A DNA stretch of 64,000 bases from the NCBI RefSeq assembly GCF_031454155.1, contig NZ_JAVDQG010000005.1, positions 248,001 through 312,000 on the forward strand, given 5' to 3'. The notes beneath the pieces are model-generated. The model had not been told where the DNA came from. It did not search any database and saw only the letters and a program-made list of their open reading frames with translations. The stretch is from Desmospora profundinema (GTDB lineage: Bacteria > Bacillota > Bacilli > Thermoactinomycetales > DSM-45169). A program made the translations under genes and the position numbers. Positions 17,782-27,198 of the stretch are shown here, one piece after another (within the stretch, counting starts at the first letter, position 1; every line of letters begins with the position of its first letter).

Positions 17782-18903
17782 CTAGCCGATTTCCGTTCCG
17801 GCCGCAATCACCCAGTCGTCCCGATGGATCACTTCCTCGGGAGCGTCAGGGGTCAGGTGTCGTACCGCCGCTGACTGCCACCCTTTCACCTGGTCGATAA
17901 GAGCCGCCGGGTAACGGGTGAATCCCCTTCCGATCAGAGTGCCCTGAGAGTCGACCACTTCCACGATCTCTCCTTCGCAAAACTCTCCCTCCACTTTCGT
18001 CACGCCGCAGGGGAGAAGACTTCCTCCCTCTTTCAGCAGGGCGCGGGCAGCGCCGCTGTCCACATGCAGTTTGCCCACGGGAGCCGAGTGGACCGCAATC
18101 CACTGTTCCTTGCGGCTGATATGACGGGAAGCGGCCTCAATATAGGTGCCGCTGCCTTTGTTGTGAACCGCCTGTAACATCCAACGATTGTCCTCCCCAG
18201 CCGTGCCGATGTAGACACGCACCCCGGTCTCCGCCGCCAACCGGGCAGCAGTCAATTTGGACCGCATGCCGCCGCTGCCGAAGGTGCTTTTGCTACCGTC
18301 CACCTGCCGAAGCAAGGCTTCATCCACTCGGAGCAGCCGACGGATCGGGCGCGCTTGCCGATTTTTGTGGGGGTTGTCGGTATAAAGCCCATCGGTGTTG
18401 GTAACGAGAAGCAGCCACTGGGCCTGTAACAGGCCTGCCACCAGTGCGGCCAGTGTATCGTTGTCCCCCCACCGGATCTCATCCACCGCCACTGAATCAT
18501 TTTCATTGACCACTGGAACCACCCCTTTCTCCAAGAGGTAATTCAGCGTGGCCAGAGCATTTAGGTACCGTCCCCGGCTGCTGAAATCGCTCCGGGTCAG
18601 CAGCACCTGGGCACACCTCGTCTCTCTCGCCGCAAATCGCTCCCGATACCGCTGTACGAGAGCCCCCTGTCCCACCGCCGCAGCCGCCTGCTTTCCCGCT
18701 AACGTGCGAGGCCGGGAAGAAAGACCCAGCTCGTGGAACCCGGCAGCGATCGCCCCAGAGGAAACCATCACCACCTGGAACCCCGCCTCCTTCAAACGGA
18801 GCACGCCTTCCACATGACTCTCCAGTTTCCCTTCCTCCAGCCGTCCCCGGTTATCGGTCAACGATGACGTCCCGATTTTTACCACCACTGTCTGCCTGTT
18901 CAT
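17782..18903 (-). CDS. proB: Glutamate 5-kinase with PUA domain
   Basis: A 373-residue kinase that phosphorylates glutamate to start proline synthesis. The amino-acid-kinase domain begins QTVVVKIGTSSLTDNRGR and carries GVVPVVNENDSVAVDEIRWG and the ATP-loop DGSKSTFGSGGMRSKL. The C-terminal part (about 275-373) is the PUA domain usual in ProB. The ATG has CGGAGGG upstream. The open frame continues into the leader, but that is the T-box sequence and not coding. Expression is controlled by the adjacent T-box. Confidence 0.95.
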   Translation of the reverse strand: MNRQTVVVKIGTSSLTDNRGRLEEGKLESHVEGVLRLKEAGFQVVMVSSGAIAAGFHELGLSSRPRTLAGKQAAAAVGQGALVQRYRERFAARETRCAQVLLTRSDFSSRGRYLNALATLNYLLEKGVVPVVNENDSVAVDEIRWGDNDTLAALVAGLLQAQWLLLVTNTDGLYTDNPHKNRQARPIRRLLRVDEALLRQVDGSKSTFGSGGMRSKLTAARLAAETGVRVYIGTAGEDNRWMLQAVHNKGSGTYIEAASRHISRKEQWIAVHSAPVGKLHVDSGAARALLKEGGSLLPCGVTKVEGEFCEGEIVEVVDSQGTLIGRGFTRYPAALIDQVKGWQSAAVRHLTPDAPEEVIHRDDWVIAAGTEIG

Positions 18904-18927
18904 TCCGCTGTCCCTCCGTTTATACAT

Positions 18928-19182
18928 AAAACCCTCTCCCGTCCAAGGACGAAAGAGGGTTCTTCCGCGGTACCACCTTTGGTTGGCACAGATGTGCCCG
19001 CTCTGATCAGCCTGTTGGCTGCTTATCCCGGATAACGGTGGGAGCCGTTCCGTTTCATCAACGGCCGCATCGGGAGGTGGGTTCGGATGGACATCCCGGC
19101 AAAACCTCTCAACCGACGGGTTCTGCTCTCTGTACGATAAGTCCAACCTACTAATCTCCGTCCAAACGTTTGGTTCCGCTCT
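18928..19182 (-). promoter_or_regulatory. Proline T-box leader of proBA
   Basis: The minus strand carries the T-box sequence AAAGGTGGTACCGCGGAAG (GGTGGTACCGCGG at 18965-18977) followed directly by a terminator (18929-18962, arms GAACCCTC/GAGAGGGTT, T-run). Upstream is a stem I with GGAGATTAGTAG at the 5' side and an AGAGAG bulge. The specifier position reads GAA-CCC-A; CCC (or CCA in the next register) encodes proline, fitting the genes controlled. Uncharged tRNA-Pro should stabilise the antiterminator and turn proBA on. Confidence 0.92.
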
Positions 19183-19200
19183 TATCAGTAATTGTGTATG

Positions 19201-19230
19201 ATTATGCACCGGGAACAGGCCATTTGTCAA
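19201..19230 (-). promoter_or_regulatory. SigA-type promoter of the proBA T-box transcript
   Basis: Minus strand TTGACA (19225-19230), 18-base spacer, CATAAT (19201-19206). It begins about 9 bases after the cadA stop codon, so cadA readthrough could also reach proBA. Confidence 0.75.
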
Positions 19231-19238
19231 TCCAAAAT

Positions 19239-21389
19239 TTACGGACGAATCCGCAACAGGCGCAGGCTGTTCAGCGCAACCAGTATGGTTGCGCCCATAT
19301 CGGCAAAGATCGCCAGCCACAGGGTGAGCCAACCGGGGAACACCAAGTAGACAGCGATAAACTTGGTCAACAAGGCGAATGTGATGTTTTGTTTGATCAC
19401 CCGCAGGGCAGACCGGCTGAGGCGGACCGTGAAGGGAAGTTTGGATAAATCATCCGCCATCAGCACGATGTCGGCCGTCTCCAGAGCCGTATCCGTTCCG
19501 GCGCCCCCCATCGCCACTCCGGTGGTAGCCGTAGCCAAAGCGGGGGCATCATTGATCCCGTCACCCACCATCGCCACTTTCCCGTGGCTTCGGCGCAGCT
19601 CTTCTACAGCCTTTACCTTGTCCGCCGGCAACAGTTCAGACCGGAATTGATCCACCCCGACATCGCCGGCAACCGTGCGGGCTGTCGCCTCATTGTCACC
19701 GGTCAGCAAAATGGTGTGTTGGATCCCGTTTTCCTTCAGAGCGGCCACAGCCCGGCGGCTTTTCTCCCGCACTTCGTCCGCAACGGCGATTAAGCCGGTC
19801 ACCCCTCGTTCATTTCCCAGCAACACGGCTGTTTTTCCCTGTTGCTGCAGATAAAGCAGCGTCTCTTTCACCGGCCCCAGCGAAAGACCTTCTTCCTGAA
19901 ACAGACGGGGATTTCCAATCCATACTCGGGTGCCCTTTAGGCGGGCCTCCGCCCCCAGTCCCGATCGTGCGGTAAAATCCGTCACATCCGCCCCGTCGAT
20001 GGAATGGTCTTCCGCATAGCGCAAAATCGCCCGGGCGATAGGATGTTCCGAGCGCCGCTCCAGTCCCGCCGCCACGGTGAGCAGCTCTCTTTCCGACTGA
20101 CCCGCCAGGGGAATCACATCCGTCACCACCGGTTCCCCTTTGGTCAAGGTACCGGTTTTGTCAAAAGCGATGGCCTGGATGGAGCCTGCGTTTTCCAGAT
20201 GAATGCCGCCTTTGATCAGCACACCGTTATTAGCCGCGTTGCCGATCGCGGAAACGATCGCCATGGGTGTAGACACCACCAAAGCACAGGGACAGGCCAC
20301 AATCAAAAGGGCGAGCGCATCATACAAGGACGACGTCCAGGTCGTTCCCCACAACAGCGGTTTCAATAGGAGGATTCCCGCAGCCAATACCAGAATGGCG
20401 GGCGTATACCAAGCGGCGAAGCGGTCGACGAAGGATTGGGTGGACGTCCGCTTTTCTTGGGCATCTTCCACCATCGCGATAATTTTCGCCAGAGTAGTAT
20501 CTCCGCTTCGTTTCGTCACTTTGACGTCAAGGGTACCCTGTTCATTGAAGGTGCCGGCAAATACCTCGTCTCCCGGTTCCTTTACCACGGGAATCGATTC
20601 GCCGGTAATGGCAGCCTGGTTAATGGAGGAACGGCCCCGAAGAATCAAGCCATCCATCGCCAGTTTTTCTCCGGGCTTCACCACCATCGTCTCTCCCACT
20701 TCCACCTCCTCCACCGGTACGGTGATTTCTCGTCCGTCACGGAGCAGGACAGCGGTGGGAGGCGCCAAGCTAAGTAAGTTTCTAAGGGAACTACGTGCCT
20801 TATCCGTAGTGTAAACTTGCAAGGTTTCACTTACACCAAATAGAAAGGCGACCACCGCCGCTTCTTCCCAATAACCGATCCCCAATGCGCCGCCCACCGC
20901 CACTGTCATCAGGGCGTTCATGTCAAAGCGGAGCCGCAGCAGATTGGGGATCCCTTTTTTGGCCGTTTCCCATCCGCCCAGCACCGTGGCCGCCGCAAAC
21001 AGAACCACGGAGAGCGGAGAAGGGGACAACCATTCCATCAAAAAAGCGGCGACCAAAAAGGTTAAGGACAACCCCGTTAAGAAGGTTTGCCGGCTCTGGG
21101 CCCAGTCGGGAACCAGCCCGTCCTCTTCTTCCATCACGCGAATGCCGTCAAACGCTCCCAAGCGATTCAGTTGTTGTACGGACAACTCTTTGCCCACCAC
21201 CGTGACCTTGGAAGCTCCGAAGTTAAGCCGGACATCTTCCACTCCGGGAACATCACCGATCATCCGCTCCAGTTTTGCGGCGCAATCAGCACAAGTTAAG
21301 CCCGTCAAACGATAGACATAGGTCTCCCCCGTTTTTTCTCTTCGCTCCTGTTGCGGCATCGTCAACCTACTCTCCTCTCTGTCGCTCAA
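19239..21389 (-). CDS. cadA: Cd2+/Zn2+/Pb2+-exporting P1B-type ATPase
   Basis: A 716-residue metal pump. The N-terminal HMA domain has GLTCADCAAKLE (metal CxxC). The membrane CPC motif is ACPCALVVSTPM, the phosphorylation site DKTGTLTKGEP, the SEHPIA motif of the N domain, and the hinge GDGINDAPALA. The set CPC plus the N-terminal CxxC fits the divalent-metal exporter class CadA/ZntA. The TTG start overlaps the cadC stop; an ATG ten codons later (MPQQERREK) is an alternative. It forms an operon with the CadC-type sensor and ends just before the proBA promoter. Confidence 0.92.
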   Translation of the reverse strand: MSDREESRLTMPQQERREKTGETYVYRLTGLTCADCAAKLERMIGDVPGVEDVRLNFGASKVTVVGKELSVQQLNRLGAFDGIRVMEEEDGLVPDWAQSRQTFLTGLSLTFLVAAFLMEWLSPSPLSVVLFAAATVLGGWETAKKGIPNLLRLRFDMNALMTVAVGGALGIGYWEEAAVVAFLFGVSETLQVYTTDKARSSLRNLLSLAPPTAVLLRDGREITVPVEEVEVGETMVVKPGEKLAMDGLILRGRSSINQAAITGESIPVVKEPGDEVFAGTFNEQGTLDVKVTKRSGDTTLAKIIAMVEDAQEKRTSTQSFVDRFAAWYTPAILVLAAGILLLKPLLWGTTWTSSLYDALALLIVACPCALVVSTPMAIVSAIGNAANNGVLIKGGIHLENAGSIQAIAFDKTGTLTKGEPVVTDVIPLAGQSERELLTVAAGLERRSEHPIARAILRYAEDHSIDGADVTDFTARSGLGAEARLKGTRVWIGNPRLFQEEGLSLGPVKETLLYLQQQGKTAVLLGNERGVTGLIAVADEVREKSRRAVAALKENGIQHTILLTGDNEATARTVAGDVGVDQFRSELLPADKVKAVEELRRSHGKVAMVGDGINDAPALATATTGVAMGGAGTDTALETADIVLMADDLSKLPFTVRLSRSALRVIKQNITFALLTKFIAVYLVFPGWLTLWLAIFADMGATILVALNSLRLLRIRP

Positions 21390-21766
21390 GCGTTTCCCTT
21401 TCCTTCCGCCAGATGCTCCATCCCCATCCGAACGATCTGGCGCACGTGGTCATCATCGAGAGAATAATAAACAAGCTTTCCTTCTTTGCGGCTCTTGGTC
21501 AGTCCCAAGCTTTTTAATAAACGCAAATGATGAGAAGCGGTCGCCACCGTCGTTCCCAAGATCGCGGCCACATCACAGACACAGAGCTCCTTCTCCACTG
21601 TGAGTGCATGGGCGATCCTGAGACGGGTTTCGTCTCCCAGTCCCTTAAACAAAGGAGCCAGGCCGTCCACTTCTCCCACCTTTGGACGGAGGCGCCGCAC
21701 CTTATCCTCATCATGGCAAATCACTTCACAGACGTCAGAGTTGGATGGTTGAGCCACTGGAATCAC
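21386..21766 (-). CDS. cadC: CadC-type ArsR/SmtB metal-sensing repressor
   Basis: A 126-residue winged-helix repressor. The N-terminal extension SDVCEVICHDEDKVRRLR corresponds to CadC's DTCE.. metal-site arm, helix alpha-3 has ELCVCD (two further Cys ligands) and ATASHHLRLLKSLGL is the recognition region. The end helix contains DDDHVRQIVRMGMEH with possible alpha-5 ligands. It should release DNA on binding Cd/Pb/Zn and derepress cadCA. The start is GTG at 21766, one base pattern downstream of the operator; the ribosome site is weak. Confidence 0.9.
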   Translation of the reverse strand: MIPVAQPSNSDVCEVICHDEDKVRRLRPKVGEVDGLAPLFKGLGDETRLRIAHALTVEKELCVCDVAAILGTTVATASHHLRLLKSLGLTKSRKEGKLVYYSLDDDHVRQIVRMGMEHLAEGKGNA

Positions 21767-21770
21767 TCAC

Positions 21771-21838
21771 ATTCAAATGATTATTTGATTATAAAGTATC
21801 ACAACCGGCGATTATATTCAAATGATTTTTTGATTATT
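21771..21838 (-). promoter_or_regulatory. cadC promoter with two tandem CadC-operator-like palindromes
   Basis: Minus strand TATAATCAAATAATCATTTGAAT (21771-21793) closely resembles the cad operator of Staphylococcus (CTCAAATAAATATTTGAAT, from memory). A second copy, AATCAAAAAATCATTTGAAT, lies at 21816-21838, 45 bases upstream. TATAAT of the proximal copy is a likely -10. Confidence 0.7.
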
Positions 21839-21897
21839 AAGCCTCTAGTGCTTATGCCTAGTTTAACCTCATATGCCAGAAGTCTCCCACCTCTCAG

Positions 21898-22043
21898 TAC
21901 TACAGTTGCATTTGTACGAAGATTGTATATAGTCGGGCTGGTGGGCTGTCTTCGATCTCTTGCAAAAAGCGAAAAGGATCGCAGCCATCCCCCCACCCTC
22001 CCTTCTCACATCTGCGCCTGCTCTTATAAGTACAACTGTAGTA
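21898..22043. repeat. MITE-like element 3 (146 bp) with perfect terminal inverted repeats
   Basis: Ends TACTACAGTTG (21898-21908) and its exact complement CAACTGTAGTA (22033-22043). The interior, read on the minus strand, matches element 2 at 16149-16348 but lacks its 54-base cassette. It contains no ORF of its own. It lies upstream of the cad operators. Confidence 0.75.
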
Positions 22044-22086
22044 TTAGGCGGTGAGATGAATGCTGCTTTGCTCGAATCCCCCTTGT

Positions 22087-22346
22087 GAGGATGGTAGAGT
22101 AAGCCTTTCTTTTGCCCTGGAAAAGGAAGGCGAAATCAGGTATACCGAACATACGTTCCTAGTCAACCGAATGATAGGGGTTGCCATGAGGAAAGCGGTC
22201 ATGGTGTAAAATCATTCCCGTATGAGTGCAAACATGACCTGTTTGCTCCAAAGCAAGAACGTATCTACGTAGCGCCTTGGCGTGAAGTAGTAGATGGCCT
22301 GTTCCGGCCCTGGTACGACACGTACCTGTTGCTTACTTGGGAATAA
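22087..22346 (+). pseudogene. Possible decayed coding sequence
   Basis: Two plus-strand fragments in different frames read like protein: EGEIRYTEHTFLVNRMIGV within 22087-22209 and APKQERIYVAPWREVVDG within about 22155-22346, each ending at a stop. An ATG with GGTGAG upstream at 22058 opens a third short piece. I do not recognise the family. This may be a frameshifted remnant; chance reading is possible. Confidence 0.3.
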
Positions 22347-22432
22347 AGATGACTTTCCGATCACTTCGATCGAGTATGGAAGGCAAACCCTTCGATATGT
22401 GAGAGCTTCTTGGTTCTGATGGTAAGAAACTT

Positions 22433-22458
22433 CCACTTCTTAGCGTTAGCACAAGTGG
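22433..22458. repeat. Hairpin resembling an IS200/IS605-family end
   Basis: CCACTT and AAGTGG flank TAGCG-like loop sequence, followed by GGGAGAGGTTCA. This is reminiscent of the right-end hairpins of IS200/IS605 elements, but no transposase is visible nearby. Low confidence. Confidence 0.25.
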
Positions 22459-22529
22459 GAGAGGTTCATTCCAGTACGATTCCCCTTCATTCAACATAGG
22501 CAAAACAGCCGTTTTGGTTCCCGACAGAT

Positions 22530-22583
22530 CCTTCAAAACAAAAACCGACCTCACATGTGTGAGGTCGGTTTTTGTTTTGAAGG
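22530..22583. terminator. 54-base near-perfect palindrome, bidirectional terminator after phoU
   Basis: The two arms of 26 bases (CCTTCAAAACAAAAACCGAC and onward) are exact complements around a TG centre. A GC-rich stem flanked by A/T runs on both sides will terminate in either direction. It begins 3 bases after the phoU stop codon on the minus strand. Confidence 0.85.
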
Positions 22584-22585
22584 CT

Positions 22586-23242
22586 TTAGTTCAGATCTTC
22601 CCGGCGACCGGTTTCAATATATACGATGCTTTCGGCGATATTGGTGGCATGATCCGCAATCCGCTCCAAGTAACGCGCCACGAAGCAAAGGCGCAAGGAA
22701 ACCTCGGTCAGCTTCTGCTGATGGATCATGGTTTCCATCATTTCTTTCACAATGGTTTCATACAACTGGTCCACCTGGTCGTCGGTTTCTGCCATCGATT
22801 TGGCCAACGCAACATTGCCGTCGATGTAGCTGTTGATCCCGTCATGGACCATCTTTTGTGTAATCGTGGCCATCTGTGGAATATCCACCAGCTCTTTGAA
22901 CAACTTCTGATCGTTCTCCACCAGTTGAAGCGTGGTCTCGGCGATGTTACCTGCCAAATCCGCCATCCGCTCCATGTCCGATGCGATCTTGAGAGCCGCG
23001 ATCAGCTTGCGCAGATCCTTGGCGACGGGTTGCTGGGTGGCGATCAGAGTGGACACCTGTTCGTCGATACGGGTTTCCAACTCGTCCACTTCTTTGTCGC
23101 TGTCCACCACACTCTTGGCCATGTCCGCATCCAATTTGGCCAGGGATTTAACCGCTTTGTCGATGGCAACTTCCAGTTTGCCCCCCATTTCAAGGAGAGT
23201 CGTCTTTACGTCTTTTAGTGATTGATCAAATTGTCGAGACAA
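22586..23242 (-). CDS. phoU: Phosphate transport system regulator PhoU
   Basis: A 218-residue all-helical protein made of two three-helix PhoU repeats, each carrying the metal-binding-type motif (SDMERMADLAGNIAE at about 88-102; YLERIADHATNIAESIVY near 190-207). It links the Pst transporter to PhoR signalling and prevents phosphate over-uptake. Usual length. It is the last gene of the pst operon, 17 bases after pstB, and is followed by a strong terminator. Confidence 0.95.
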   Translation of the reverse strand: MSRQFDQSLKDVKTTLLEMGGKLEVAIDKAVKSLAKLDADMAKSVVDSDKEVDELETRIDEQVSTLIATQQPVAKDLRKLIAALKIASDMERMADLAGNIAETTLQLVENDQKLFKELVDIPQMATITQKMVHDGINSYIDGNVALAKSMAETDDQVDQLYETIVKEMMETMIHQQKLTEVSLRLCFVARYLERIADHATNIAESIVYIETGRREDLN

Positions 23243-23259
23243 TGGAATGACTCCTTTCC

Positions 23260-24036
23260 TTATCCGAACCGACCGGTAATATAGTCTTCCGTCCGCTTAT
23301 CCTGCGGGTTGGAAAAGAGTTTGTCGGTGTTGTCGTATTCCACCAGATCCCCGTTTAGGAAAAAGGCCGTCTTGTCGGAAATGCGGGCTGCCTGCTGCAT
23401 ATTGTGAGTCACAATGACGATGGTGTATTTCTCTTTCAACTCTCTTACCAATTCTTCGATCTTAGCGGTCGAGATGGGATCCAGCGCGGAAGTGGGCTCA
23501 TCCATCAACACGATTTCCGGCTCCACTGCCAACGCACGGGCGATACAGAGACGCTGTTGCTGTCCCCCGGACAAACCGGTGGCCCGGTCTTTCAAGCGAT
23601 CTTTCACCTCATCCCACAACGCCGCCTGCTTCAGACTGCGTTCCACGATCTCATCCAGTTTTTTTCGATTCCTGATCCCGTGGATGCGGGGACCGTAGGC
23701 GATGTTATCGTAAATGCTTTTTGGGAAAGGATTGGGGGCCTGAAAGACCATGCCCACCTCCTTGCGCAGCATTTCGACATCGATACTTTTGCTGTAGATG
23801 TCTTCGCCATAAAGAGATATTTCCCCTTCGATCCGAACCCCCGGAATCATGTCGTTCATCCGATTGAGTGTCCGTAAGAATGTGGATTTACCGCAACCGG
23901 AAGGTCCGATCAGAGCGGTTACGGAGTTTTCTTCCACTTCTATGGAGATTTTGTTCAGTGCCTGTTTTTCCCCGTAGTAAAGATCCAGGTCTTTCACAAC
24001 AATCGCATGTTTGGATCGTACCGCTTGTTCCGTCAT
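23260..24036 (-). CDS. pstB: Phosphate ABC transporter ATP-binding protein
   Basis: A 258-residue ATPase. Walker [20 protein letters not shown] with the PstB-specific NRMND run, Q-loop [20 protein letters not shown], signature [16 protein letters not shown], Walker [17 protein letters not shown]. The F-P-x-S-I-Y-D-N motif distinguishes PstB from other importers. It energises phosphate uptake through PstCA. It lies in the conserved order pstS-C-A-B-phoU. Confidence 0.96.
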   Translation of the reverse strand: MTEQAVRSKHAIVVKDLDLYYGEKQALNKISIEVEENSVTALIGPSGCGKSTFLRTLNRMNDMIPGVRIEGEISLYGEDIYSKSIDVEMLRKEVGMVFQAPNPFPKSIYDNIAYGPRIHGIRNRKKLDEIVERSLKQAALWDEVKDRLKDRATGLSGGQQQRLCIARALAVEPEIVLMDEPTSALDPISTAKIEELVRELKEKYTIVIVTHNMQQAARISDKTAFFLNGDLVEYDNTDKLFSNPQDKRTEDYITGRFG

Positions 24037-24051
24037 GTTTTTTTCTCCCCC

Positions 24052-25002
24052 TTATCCGTCTTTCCGTTGGAACTTGTTACGCAAGTAGATGGCCACTGCG
24101 TTCATAGTTAACAACACAGCCAGAAGTACGATGATACCTGCCGCTGCCAGCTCGGCAAACACCGCTTGCGGTTGGCTGATCCAGCTGTAGATCTGAATCG
24201 GAAGCACCGTAAAGGTATCCAGTACATTTCCTGGAGTGAACGCTACAAACGTAACCGCCCCGATCATAATCAACGGTGCCGTCTCCCCGATCGCACGGGA
24301 CAAGGCCAAAATGGTTCCCGTCAGGATACCAGGCAGGGAGTAAGGAAGAACGACATTCTGGATCGTCTGCCATCGGGTTGCTCCCATCGCGAATGACGCC
24401 TGTCGCAAGGAAGCCGGAACACTGGCGATCGCCTCCCGGGATGCCACGATCACGATCGGAAGCACCAACAGCGTCATGGTGAGAGAGCCAGCCAATACGC
24501 TGCGGCCCAATCCCCATTCACGGACAAACAAGGTTAATCCCAATATCCCGAACACGATGGAGGGAACACCGGCCAAGTTGCTGATATTCAATTGAATGAA
24601 GCGGTTTAACCAATTTTTCTTTGCATACTCTTCCAGATAGATCGCTGTTGCCACTCCAATGATGAACGTGAGGGGAGCGGTCACTCCGATCATCCAGAGC
24701 GATCCCCAGAAGGCGGCCTTTATTCCAGCGTTCTCCGCGATACGGGAAGCGAAGTTATTGAAAAAATCCCAACTGATCCAGTGCCAACCCTGCCGCCACA
24801 CATCCACCAGAAGCACAATCAACACAATCACTCCGACAGAGGTTGCCAGGAGGAATAATCCATGAAGTACGTGGTTGAGACTGCGACGGAACGTCACGCG
24901 GCCGTCCGATTGCAAGCGACGATCCATCTGGTTTGGTTCCGTTTGTACTTCTCTTTCGCTGTTTCCATCCACTTGGGTGTGAACCGTCTCTTCCGCTCGC
25001 AT
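24052..25002 (-). CDS. pstA: Phosphate ABC transporter permease PstA
   Basis: A 316-residue permease with about six membrane helices, the EAA-type loop [21 protein letters not shown] and the gating region [12 protein letters not shown]. It carries a longer than usual hydrophilic N-terminal tail (about 45 residues, acidic, [10 protein letters not shown]). The ATG overlaps the pstC stop as TGATG and has AAGGAGG upstream. It partners PstC in the membrane. Confidence 0.95.
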   Translation of the reverse strand: MRAEETVHTQVDGNSEREVQTEPNQMDRRLQSDGRVTFRRSLNHVLHGLFLLATSVGVIVLIVLLVDVWRQGWHWISWDFFNNFASRIAENAGIKAAFWGSLWMIGVTAPLTFIIGVATAIYLEEYAKKNWLNRFIQLNISNLAGVPSIVFGILGLTLFVREWGLGRSVLAGSLTMTLLVLPIVIVASREAIASVPASLRQASFAMGATRWQTIQNVVLPYSLPGILTGTILALSRAIGETAPLIMIGAVTFVAFTPGNVLDTFTVLPIQIYSWISQPQAVFAELAAAGIIVLLAVLLTMNAVAIYLRNKFQRKDG

Positions 25003-25934
25003 CAGTAATCCTCCTTAAACCGGCGAGAAATGAAGCGGGCCAGCATATTCATGATGAGTGTCAACAGGAATAACGACATCCCCACGGCATAAATCGATTT
25101 ATAGGAAACACTGGTGTAGGTGTTGTCACCCAATGCAGCCTGCACCATGTAAGCCGTCATCGTCTGAATCGTGGCTGTGGGATCAAACGTGAGGATCGGG
25201 GTGGAACCAGCCGCGATGGTCACGATCATCGTCTCGCCGATGGCCCGGGACAATCCGAGTACAAAGGAAGCCACAATCCCGGACAGGGCCGCGGGCACGA
25301 CCACTTTCAGCGCCACCTCCAGACGGGTGGAACCCATGGCATAAGCCGCGTCACGCATGCTGCGGGGTACAGCGGACATGGCATCTTCCGAGAGCGACGC
25401 AATCATAGGAATGATCATAATACCTACCACAATGCTGGCGCTCAACGCGTTGAAGATGCCCAATCCCGGAATGAATTCACGCAGCAGGGGCGTGACAAAC
25501 GTAAGGGCGAAAAAACCGTAAACAATCGTGGGGATTCCGGCCAATACTTCCAGGACCGGCTTTACCACCTTACGAACCTTGATGGGAGCGTATTCGCTCA
25601 GATAAATGGCGCTGGCCAACCCGATGGGCACGGCCACCACCGCCGCTCCCACGGTAACGAGCAAGGTACCCGACAACAACGGCAGGATACCGAACTTCTG
25701 CTGATCCCCGCTGAACAGGGCTGTCCATTGTGTCTCAGTAAAAAATTCTTTGAACGACACCGCTTGAAAAAAAGCAGCCGTTTCCGTAAACAGAGTGAAA
25801 ACAATCCCCACAGTTGTCAACACGGACACAAAAGCACAGATGAACAAGAGTTTGGGAATCATCGATTCCACGTGGTTTCGCCACGTCCGCTTTTTCTTGA
25901 AGCGACTGCCGGCTTTTACGGCGGCCTGAGACAT
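25002..25934 (-). CDS. pstC: Phosphate ABC transporter permease PstC
   Basis: A 310-residue permease. Core helices and the EAA loop [21 protein letters not shown] are present, with the gating element [15 protein letters not shown]. The chosen ATG ([12 protein letters not shown]) has AAGGAG upstream; an ATG nine codons earlier would place the ribosome site inside the gene. Overlaps pstA by one base. Confidence 0.95.
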   Translation of the reverse strand: MSQAAVKAGSRFKKKRTWRNHVESMIPKLLFICAFVSVLTTVGIVFTLFTETAAFFQAVSFKEFFTETQWTALFSGDQQKFGILPLLSGTLLVTVGAAVVAVPIGLASAIYLSEYAPIKVRKVVKPVLEVLAGIPTIVYGFFALTFVTPLLREFIPGLGIFNALSASIVVGIMIIPMIASLSEDAMSAVPRSMRDAAYAMGSTRLEVALKVVVPAALSGIVASFVLGLSRAIGETMIVTIAAGSTPILTFDPTATIQTMTAYMVQAALGDNTYTSVSYKSIYAVGMSLFLLTLIMNMLARFISRRFKEDY

Positions 25935-26040
25935 CGACACACCACTCCTTTTCATAAACATGGCAAAATGTGGCGAATCCCGACCGACTGAAAATCGGCC
26001 GGGGCAGCCACACTTTCACAAGGGTTCTATAAATATCCTT

Positions 26041-26994
26041 TTAGTTCTTGGCGTCTTCGTACGCTTGTTTTCCTTCCTCGTACTCTTCATCCGGCAGAGC
26101 CACATAACCCACTTCAGCAGCCAAGTCCTTTACATTTTCCAGGTAGAATTCGATGAAGGCCTGCACTTCTTCTTTTTCCAGGGCTTTATTGCTGGGATAG
26201 ATGAAAACCGGACGGGAGAGCGGGCTGTAGGAACCTTCGTTAATCGTCTCTTCGGTGGGTTCGACAGCCCCTTCTCCTTCATCGATCGCCAGGATTTTCA
26301 GCTTATCCTTGTTCTCCACGTAGTAGGAGTAACCAAAGTAACCCAGGCTGTATTTATCACCGGAGATTCCGCGAACCAGGACATTGTCGTCTTCGCTGGC
26401 GGTAAAGTCGGTACGGCTCGCCCCTTCTTCACCGACGATGGCTTCGGTAAAGTAGTCGAAGGTGCCGGAAGACGTTCCCGGAGCGTAAAGCTTGATTTCT
26501 TTATCCGGCCAGTCCGGATTGACATCGCTCCATTTTTTTACCTTACTGTCCGGTTCCCAGATCTTTTTCAGATCTTCCACAGAGATTTCGTCCACCCAGT
26601 CGTTTTCCGGGTGCACCATCACGGAAATTCCGTCAAAGGCGACTTTCAGCTCCACCGGTTCGATGTCGTTTTTAGCGGCTTCTTCTTTTTCTTCGTCCTT
26701 GATCAAACGGGAAGCGTCGTTGATATCGGTCTCACCCAACGCCCACTTCTGGAACCCACCACCGGTACCAGACTCGGATACAGTCACTTGCACGCCGGGA
26801 TTTTCTTTCATAAACTCCTCGGCCACGGCTTGGGTCAGCGGATACACGGTGCTGGAGCCGTCGATGGTGATGGTGCCGGAAAGGCCGCCCTCCGCGCCGT
26901 CAGCCCCTTGATTGGGATCATTTGACGAGCAACCCACGATCAATGCCAGAGACAAACCAATGGTGCCTGCGACCTTTAAGCCATTCTTCCACAT
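26041..26994 (-). CDS. pstS: Phosphate-binding lipoprotein PstS
   Basis: A 317-residue binding protein. The signal peptide ends in ALIVGCSS, so Cys-22 is the lipid anchor. [22 protein letters not shown] and [12 protein letters not shown] are the phosphate-binding loops of the PstS family, and [13 protein letters not shown] is the second conserved loop. It is the first gene of the pst operon and lies directly under a Pho box. Confidence 0.95.
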   Translation of the reverse strand: MWKNGLKVAGTIGLSLALIVGCSSNDPNQGADGAEGGLSGTITIDGSSTVYPLTQAVAEEFMKENPGVQVTVSESGTGGGFQKWALGETDINDASRLIKDEEKEEAAKNDIEPVELKVAFDGISVMVHPENDWVDEISVEDLKKIWEPDSKVKKWSDVNPDWPDKEIKLYAPGTSSGTFDYFTEAIVGEEGASRTDFTASEDDNVLVRGISGDKYSLGYFGYSYYVENKDKLKILAIDEGEGAVEPTEETINEGSYSPLSRPVFIYPSNKALEKEEVQAFIEFYLENVKDLAAEVGYVALPDEEYEEGKQAYEDAKN

Positions 26995-27079
26995 AACCGA
27001 TGCCCCCCAGAGAATTGAGTATGGTTTCTCGTATAATTTCTTAGCCTATAATGACTATATCGATAGACTATTGTTCTCA

Positions 27080-27107
27080 AATAAATGCATTGTAAAGGTT
27101 TTGTTAA
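27080..27107 (-). promoter_or_regulatory. Pho box (PhoP operator) upstream of pstS
   Basis: Minus strand TTAACA (27102-27107), TTTACA (27091-27096) and TTTATT (27080-27085), each separated by 5 bases: the 11-base-period TT(A/T/C)ACA direct repeat bound by PhoP in B. subtilis. It sits 86-113 bases upstream of the pstS start. Confidence 0.8.
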
Positions 27108-27164
27108 GAGACATGTCCGATTAAAGGGAATATTCCAATAACCAATAAGTTGGTTCAGTCATAC

Positions 27165-27187
27165 AAAAACGACCCTTTGCAGGGTCG
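27165..27187 (-). terminator. Terminator of phoPR
   Basis: Minus strand CGACCCTGCAAAGGGTCG (27170-27187) followed by TTTTTG, 12 bases after the phoR stop. Confidence 0.85.
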
Positions 27188-27198
27188 ATGCGTCCACT

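Noticed and set aside
17782-19332. Extended proB reading frame through the leader
   Set aside because: The upstream part is the T-box RNA; the ribosome site and family start are at 18903.
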